From contig JALJCO010010572.1 in the NCBI GenBank assembly GCA_023101725.1, positions 62,001 to 126,000 of the forward strand: a stretch of 64,000 nucleotides of DNA, written 5' to 3'. Position numbers and translations under genes: made by a program. The notes under the pieces are model-generated. The model had not been told where the DNA came from. It did not search any database and saw only the letters and a program-made list of their open reading frames with translations. Shown here in pieces: positions 57,651 to 64,000 of this stretch; the stretch's first letter is position 1, and each line of letters starts with the position of its first letter. This stretch comes from Atherinomorus stipes (Eukaryota; Chordata; Actinopteri; Atheriniformes; Atherinidae).

Positions 57651-57970
57651 AATAGGCTACCACCATCATGTGATACAGAAGCTAGAATCTGATAGGCTAC
57701 CACCATCATGTGATACAGAAGCTAGAATCTGATAGGCTACCACCATCATGTGATACAGAGGCTAGAATCTGATAGGCTACCACCATCATGTGATACAGAA
57801 GCTAGAATCTGATAGGCTACCACCATCATGTGATACAGAAGCTAGAATCTGATAGGCTACCACCATCATGTGATACAGAAGCTAGAATCTGATAGGCTAC
57901 CACCATCATGTGATACAGAAGCTAGAATCTGATAGGCTACCACCATCATGTGATACAGAAGCTGGAATCT
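57651..57970. repeat. Tandem array, 8 x 40 bp
   Basis: Unit: gataggctaccaccatcatg + tgatacagaagctagaatct. Eight end-to-end copies with only three changes seen (first base of unit 1, gg for aa in unit 3, one base in unit 8). Family E copy 1 has one such unit (36862-36901). There are no spacers, so it is not a CRISPR. Confidence 0.98.
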
Positions 57971-58013
57971 GGCTACTTTAAAACACCATTTCATTGCCTA
58001 AAGTTTTCAGAAG

Positions 58014-58950
58014 TAGGGCTGTAACGGTACGTGTATTTGTGACGAACTGATCGGTACACTCGTCTTGGTTCGGCCTGACCCTGTACCAAACTGTTGGGTG
58101 CAGGATTTGTTTATTTAGCTCTTTTTTGTTTCATTAAGACTTTGCATGCCTACGGACATACAGTAATTGGGTGACGGACCATTTAATCGGCTCCACTTGG
58201 TGCAGCTGCTTACCATCCTGTTTCTAACAACTCCTAACAACATGGCATGTAAGCTAGATAAGCTAGAGGAACTGCCACAAATAAGCCTCAAGCCCCCGTC
58301 TGGGAGCACCTCGGTTTTCACAAAGAGGGAGGAGGAAAACGATTTTAAAAAAGGCCGACAAAACAAAAGCAGCGGGCCAACTCAGTCGGGTATGTACACA
58401 GAAACACCTCCAACATGTTAACGCATCTAAGCGACACCACACAAGTTTGAATGTTACTGGTACGACTAGAAAACAGACTAATTTAGGCAGTCTGACCAGA
58501 AGAGTAACCTGCTGTGATGTTTAGTTTCTGTGATGAGGATGAGTGAAATGAAAGTGGACTTTTTCTATTAAATGCTGCTCTTAAAACTCAAATGCTGAGG
58601 TGAAAGCATGTTTTTTTTAAATAATTTTTCATTGAAAAGTGTAAAAAAAACAAAGGCAGGATTTTATTCAAAAATATTTTCTTTATTTATGGTTATTTTT
58701 TTTTTCATTTATCATTTCTCAATTCACAATATGGCAGAAAAACATACAAAACAAACAGCTTAGATGTTAAATTTGATGTTAAATAGTGAACTTGTTCATC
58801 AAACATATTTGTATTTTTTTCCATTACTGTACCAAAAAAACCCCTAAACAAAACAAACAGGCCAAAAAAAAAAAAAAAAAAAAAACCTGACCGTGGCTTG
58901 TGTACCAAGGTACATACAAAACTGTGATTTTGTGCAGCGTTACTGCCCTA
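58014..58950. mobile_element. 937-bp hAT-type element nested in family E copy 2
   Basis: Left 'tagggctgtaacggtacgtg' and right (reverse strand) 'tagggcagtaacgctgcaca'. Flanks ttcagaag (58006-58013) and ctcagaag (58951-58958) match at 7 of 8. Family E copy 1 lacks it. Contains a poly(A) run near 58865. No transposase. Confidence 0.92.
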
Positions 58951-59083
58951 CTCAGAAGTGGAACAAATTACATGTTTTCTATCTGCACAGTGGTATCGTG
59001 ATACTCAAAAAAGTATCAATTACAATATTTGGTCTGGCTGGTATTTCAGTGTCGACTCCAGGACATTGATTTGCCCATCCTTA

Positions 59084-59879
59084 ACTTCGCTGCAGTCGGC
59101 TGCAAACCTCCTATGTCCAAAATGGTCATTTTTCAGGAAGTGACAAAAAACGTGGTTTTGTAAAACTTGGACAACAACATCATCAAACTTTGAATTGAGT
59201 TTTTTTTTTTTTACATTAAAGTCATATATTTGATTGTATTCATTTATTTATTTACTTTTGGAATATTTTCACCAATTCAAGCTCACATGAAGTAGAGGGT
59301 TTTTTAATCATGTAAAATAGAGATATGAGGTTTGTACCCGACAGCGACAACTTGAAGTTTGTAGGGGTGGGCTGACGTTTGTTATGATGTTAAGTTACTG
59401 CCTTTTACTCTATTTTATATGGCATTGGTTCCCTCTTTCCTTGTTTATATAGTTTCTTGTTATTTTGGCCTTGGACTATCTTGAAGCCATTTAACTACTT
59501 AGTGTTTATGATCACTTGTCTCTTATATAACAGCTTCTGCTGAGAGCTGCGGAAGAAGCGCTCGTGTTTCAACCAGTCAGGACATGAACTATCGATCTAA
59601 TCAATGTTATTTCTATTGCAAGTTTTGATTTTGAATACCAACTACCATTATTTTACTTTGGATTTAAAAAAATTATGCTCAAGCTGGACTAATTTAACAG
59701 TTAATGTTCCATTAAATTTAATATGGTTGAAAATGAGGGATAATTATTATGTCAATACTCATTTTTGCATGATGGGAATGAAATTTTGTTCTCACTTCAG
59801 ATTCAAAGCCAAAAAAAAAAGGTTGTTACATATCTGGTACTGTGTTTCCTACATGGTGTGGTCAGCTCGCTCTGAAGCA
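59084..59879. other. No recognised feature
   Basis: AT-rich with a T12 run near 59200. No exon or transposon end was seen. Confidence 0.45.
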
Positions 59880-60480
59880 TGGTGACTTCTACCTTTGCCA
59901 TCCCTCTAATTAGGCTCTAAATAAAGCTCTGTTAGCTAATTATGCCTTCAGATAGCACAAATGGCTGTTAATGGGCAGACCTGTTTCCAAGCAAATCAGG
60001 GATGTGTTCGGTAAATTAGAAGTTTAAGAACAAAAGAGGAAAACTTCGGAAGAAAAAAAAGAGAAAAGATATCCTAAAAATACACTGGATAAAAAACTCT
60101 CTTGAAAGAATGAGAAACTGAAGTGTGCATGCTCGTCTTGCATACAGCAGGTGATAACAACTGCTCTGGGAAAAACCAATGAAATAACACGTAGCATGTT
60201 CTTCTCCGTGACCTTTGCAAAACAACAGTTCTTGTTGAAACGAATAAATAAATTAGAGTCAGAGAAAATGCCATCTTTAGGCAGATGAATTACTCTCCCC
60301 AGGACGAGGCTGTCCTTCTCTGAAACACATCAGCATCTGCAGCCATGCAGCTTTAAAATATTCAACAAAACAGATTGGAAAGGTTTTAGCTTCTGAACAT
60401 GACATTTGCATTTGTGGCGGTCTGTTTGCTCCAACAGCACAATATGCTTGACTTCCAGGGGTATAATCAGAGCAACAGAA
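59880..60480. promoter_or_regulatory. Candidate conserved non-coding block
   Basis: Repeat-free, with motifs such as 'ccctctaattaggctctaaa', 'tctgttagctaattatgcc', 'gcaaatcagggatgtgttcg' and 'aacatgacatttgcatttgt' (an octamer-like atttgcat). Candidate only. Confidence 0.3.
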
Positions 60481-62334
60481 GGACATGCATGTCCCCCCCC
60501 CCCCCAAAAAAAAAAGAAGGGACCCTGGAGAGTTGGGGAAAAATATGTTACTGGTGCTTCAGGAGGCCAATTAGACAACCGCAGCAAAACAGCAGGTTTG
60601 TTTGGAGGAGAGGAAGAGGAGGGGGTGAGAGGAGGGAGAGGAAGGGTTTAAAACCTTTTATTTTGAGCCCAGGCTTATATTTTGTACTTTACTCTGTCAG
60701 TGCAGAGTGAAGTTCATCTTACCCAGACTGCAGACATAATTGGATACAAGACGGTGCACAGACGGCGCTGCCGTTCAGAATTGTTGGCCAATTTACTCGC
60801 CAGACTGTCCGAGGTTCATAAAGATTAAAGAGGTAATAGTAGCCCGAGGGTCAGTGGAAATATCAGTGACAAAAACCAGAACAACAACAAAGGCAAATGG
60901 CAACAAAGACGACTTTAGGAGCTGTTTGACTGTCCCGAAGCAGCAGGAATCCTCGAAAAAAGCTCAACAAGCTGAGCCCCTGAAAGCATCTGTAGGCTCA
61001 GGAAGAGCCGACCACAAGGGAGTGACACAGATGCTGCTTTCACAGACAGAAAGCAGCAGAGGAGGAACGGGAGATAAGAAAATGCAAGCAATTACGGAGG
61101 TTGTAGACGAGAGACAATGTGAAATGTTTATGAGATGATGACTGTGTGTTTCAGAGGGCGACAGTGTGTTTCAACCACTCGCTTCCCGTACATGTTCCTC
61201 GCTCTCACACCAAGAGTGACTTGAAACTGAACAAGTCTATTTCTGAAGGTGGAGCAGCCTTGATTTTCTGCACATTTGATGGCCAAACATACATTTCCAG
61301 ATCCTGCCTGGACTCAGAGTCCAGCTGGTTTATCAGCTGTACCAAGAAACAGCTTTGCCTTAAGTTAGCGCTGACTGCTAGCAGGTTACAGAGCCTGAGA
61401 TTCACCTCAGGACTGCAGGTATCACGCATAATATAGTCGATTCCTGCAAACCTCGGTCTTTTGTGGGAAATTCCCGCATTCGCAACAATGTGTTATCAAG
61501 TGCAATAAAGTGGAGCCATACACTAATGGCAGGGTCACACGTGGCACGATTGGTTTAAACTTGTTTCTACTCACCGGGTGTCAATAGTCTCGTCTAAACA
61601 GCCTCCGGTCACACTTGCAAAGTTGGAAACTTGCCAGTATGCCTCCAAGTCATGTGACTGCATTTGCGTAGGTGACAGCGCCTGCTTCACTCCAGTCCAG
61701 CAGGTGGTGCTAATAGTCATTTGTGTTGTTTGACATCCACTCAAACATGCTGATAAAGCTTTGTACCTTCACAGTTTTCTGCCAACTGCCGGATGGTGAG
61801 CTTGTGGAAGCTGCTGAGCTCAACAAGAGCGGCTGATCATGCTTTTGAAGACATGTTGTTCCTCCTCTTCTTCGCGTTTTCGAGCGAGGACAGGGCTTCT
61901 ACGTAGGCAGCGTCATTACATCTTCGTCATGTGGGTGAATAACGCAATCGTTCCATGCCAGCAACCGTTGCAGACCACGTCCGGAGGTGGGCCTGGGCAC
62001 CGTGCTGCAGCCATCGGTCACACTGAAGTTTAAACATGAAGCATGTTACCCCCCGCTTTTTGTACCTGGGATATACTCCAGCCATGCCAAGTTTCAGGCT
62101 GACTGGCTCATCGTAACATGGCTTCATCATAACGGTGGTGACATGAACTGCTCGATGTCACATTGGTGTGAACAGCTGAGAAAGCAAAACAGCGTTGCTC
62201 ACCACCATGGTCGCCACTCACACACCGTTTCCCATACAACAGCTGTAAGGAGAAAATGTAAGGCTGATTCACAAATGAATGAGATCCTGATTTGAAATGA
62301 TAAAGAGTTGTCTGTACACTGATGTCAGTGTGTT
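60481..62334. other. No firmly recognised feature
   Basis: C11/A10 junction near 60491-60513. 'agggtcacacgtggcacgat' (61531) and 'cggtcacactgaag' (62015) could be worn ends of a TIR element, but the match is too weak to call. The 132-codon frame at 60740-61138 is low-complexity with no family resemblance. Confidence 0.35.
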
Positions 62335-62670
62335 CGTATCGGGAGGAATATCGGACTCACAGAGCAGAGGAGGAATAACTTGCTGCCACGGTGAAGAAAA
62401 CACTGAATTTAATCACCAACAACAAAAACACGGTAAATTATGGGGAACACTCATTAATCTGACACTTTATTTCACATATCAATGCAATTAACGTTATTAA
62501 TGCTAACAGAGAACACTGTGGTAATGCTGAGAAAAGTAAAATAGAAAAGTAACGACCTTTGAAAGAGTTTAGTTTTTTAAACTCTGATAAGTAATCCCGA
62601 GATGTGCATGTTACTCCAGTGCGGCTTGTCATTAAAGCCGGTTTCTGGAGATGAATAGTTCACATTTAGA

Positions 62671-63534
62671 CTTTTCACCGATCGGATCGGTTTGATTGGA
62701 TCGGCCAATATTTCACTTTTTTTTTTCAAATTTTCTGATCGGCCCTTAACTTTTCATTCACCGATCCGATTAACGACGCCATTGTCATTTTGAATCTGCT
62801 CCAGTAAAACTCTCATTCACACTGATTAAACTTAAAAAACAAACAAAGCAGAATAGACACGTGTCACTAGTACGTGTTTATGTCTTTGTGACATTTTTGT
62901 CATGAACTCTGTCACTATGTGCTGGACAATAAAGTTTTTACAATTCAGAATACGCCACATGTAAAGGATGGCGACGTCGGCTGCAAACATGATAAGCCAA
63001 CATGTTGGCGGTATGGAGACATGTTAATAGTAATAATAATAATAGTACATTTTATTTGTAACGCACTTTACATTTGAATTCAAATCTTAAAGTGCTCCAG
63101 AGACCACAATTTAAAAAAACAAAACAAAAGCAATAACCAAAAACAGAACAAAACAGAACGGGTTGTTCGTTCTCACGTCGAGGCCTTGATTAGTTTGACC
63201 ACTGATATGACGTCATCAGATGTGAGCCCCAACTTTTGAAGGAGCATTGCTGCCTTCATTTGCACTGTGACCGTAAATAATTTCAGTTATATGACTGTTT
63301 AAGTTGTACCTATTATTTGTGCCACTGCCTCAAATTATTTTGGTTTGTCCTGATTAAACCTGAATGCCCATCAGAGGTTATTGATGTTTAACCTTTTTAT
63401 CTCAGTAAACTGTATGAATATGGGTGAATTAGTAATTTAAATAGATGGATTTGCTTCCTCACATGATTGGAGATCAGTCTTTTAAAACTCTCTGATCAGT
63501 GATCGGCCCCAAAAATCCTGATCGTGTAAAGCCT
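62671..63534 (-). mobile_element. hAT-type element, family H, copy 2, nested in family A copy 2
   Basis: Inverted relative to copy 1 (33823-34885): starts 'cttttcaccgatcggatcgg', ends 'tcctgatcgtgtaaagcct'. Flanks catttaga and gtttacaa are only weakly alike. Carries a reverse-oriented LINE tail at 63025-63140. Confidence 0.8.
63025..63140 (-). mobile_element. LINE-type 3' tail inside family H copy 2
   Basis: On the minus strand: 'ctggagcactttaagatttg', 'aaagtgcgttacaaataaaa', then an attatt tail. It is absent from family H copy 1, so it is a third insertion level. Confidence 0.6.
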
Positions 63535-63790
63535 GTTTACAATAATGCTCCAATGTAAAAAATGATAAAAAAAAAAAAAAAAGTGTCAGAATACTTTAGA
63601 GATCTCCGGATGACATACCTACAGTATAGGTTATGATTACCATAGATGACTGTCCAACATTGTAAATCCAGATATTTACGCCTCTTTCCATGTTGGCAGA
63701 TACGAGGTAATTGGGACTCGTTTCCCAGGCAATGGCAGCGCCGCAAGATGGCGCAACACACAAAACGCTCGTCGGATTAGTCTGTATGGG

Positions 63791-64000
63791 GCCCATTTCC
63801 AACCTTTATGAGCCCCACATGAAAAGGTTGCTGCGATCAGAAAGGTGTGAACTCCTCAGGTCGGGACATTGATGTGGTTCGCAAGTTTTGATTCAAGGTG
63901 CAACAGAAAAGATTCTGGTCCACGTCCTGAGTGTGTATTCTGACTGTGAACAAGAATTTCCTGCATCCAGATGCTCAAGTTTACACTGTTGAAAGTGCAA
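63791..64000. other. No recognised feature
   Basis: Unique-looking sequence to the right edge. Confidence 0.4.

Larger units (their letters stand above)
57196..59083 (+). mobile_element. hAT-type element, family E, copy 2, with internal array and nested element
   Basis: Left 'tagggatgggcaataccgaa' and right (reverse strand) 'taaggatgggcaaatcaatg'. It is collinear with copy 1 (35862-37065): 'agaaaatcacatgatggtac', 'caataacctgcattaaagta' and 'gatactcaaaaaagtatc' recur there. Internally it carries eight copies of a 40-bp unit (57651-57970) and a 937-bp insertion (58014-58950). Non-coding. Confidence 0.85.
62335..63790 (+). mobile_element. hAT-type element, family A, copy 2, split by family H copy 2
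   Basis: Collinear with 3458-4117 on both sides of an 864-bp insertion: left part 'accaacaacaaaaacacggt' to 'tttctggagatgaatag', right part 'gctccaatgtaaaaaatg' to 'gtcggattagtctgtatg'. Neither terminal repeat of this copy is well preserved. Confidence 0.75.
25477..64000 (-). other. galnt18: Upstream intron of the galnt18-like gene, at least 38.5 kb
   Basis: Upstream of the acceptor at 25477 I found no exon encoding a short basic tail plus membrane anchor on the minus strand, and no other host gene on either strand. The simplest reading is that this is one long first intron, or intron plus gene 5' flank, loaded with transposons. An undetected short non-coding exon cannot be excluded. Confidence 0.6.

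Noticed and set aside
57651..57970. CRISPR-like direct repeats
   Set aside because: Units are contiguous 40-bp tandem copies with no unique spacers, inside a eukaryotic transposon.
61529..62028. TIR element with 'agggtcacacgtggcac' end
   Set aside because: The proposed right end matches too poorly, so the pairing may be chance.
1..64000. tRNA, rRNA or other structured RNA genes
   Set aside because: I found no GGTTCRANNCC-type T-arm with a matching acceptor stem, and no rRNA-like blocks.

Overview
This is eukaryotic, almost certainly teleost fish, nuclear DNA. The evidence is a split gene with vertebrate-type introns and consensus splice sites, plus a dense layer of fish-type repeats: Tc1 transposons, short hAT-type elements with TAGGG ends, TTAA-flanked foldback elements, a PIF/Harbinger derivative, 3' fragments of L2/Rex-like LINEs, and TA and CA microsatellites. 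I cannot name the species.

Only one host gene is visible, on the minus strand. Three consecutive coding exons (25269-25476, 24997-25163, 8630-8816) join in frame and encode the late stem and the start of the catalytic domain of a polypeptide N-acetylgalactosaminyltransferase. The best match from memory is GALNT18, in the GALNT8/9/17/18 group. The first visible intron is 105 bp and the second is 16.2 kb. The first exon (cytoplasmic tail and membrane anchor) and the later exons (rest of the catalytic domain and lectin domain) are not visible, so the gene's introns fill essentially the whole window. The long ORFs elsewhere are chance or transposon-derived.

Layout: 1-8.6 kb is downstream intron with a few repeats and a palindromic foldback element. 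8.6-25.0 kb is the large intron, with two broken Tc1 transposons (12.7-13.9 and 23.5-24.9 kb), four TTAA-flanked elements between 14.8 and 18.9 kb, and a repeat-poor homeodomain-motif-rich block at 19.0-19.85 kb that may be an enhancer. From 25.5 kb to the end is upstream intron. It holds repeated cases of transposons inserted into transposons, a PIF/Harbinger element that keeps a MADF-domain exon, a poly(T)-poly(A) insertion with a 16-bp duplication, and two copies of one hAT-type element, one of which has amplified an internal 40-bp unit eightfold.

There is no operon, prokaryotic mobile system, CRISPR array, tRNA or rRNA gene. The most interesting content is transposon archaeology that can be ordered in time, and candidate conserved non-coding blocks in the galnt18-like introns. 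Family names come from memory of repeat hallmarks. No alignment or database search was possible.
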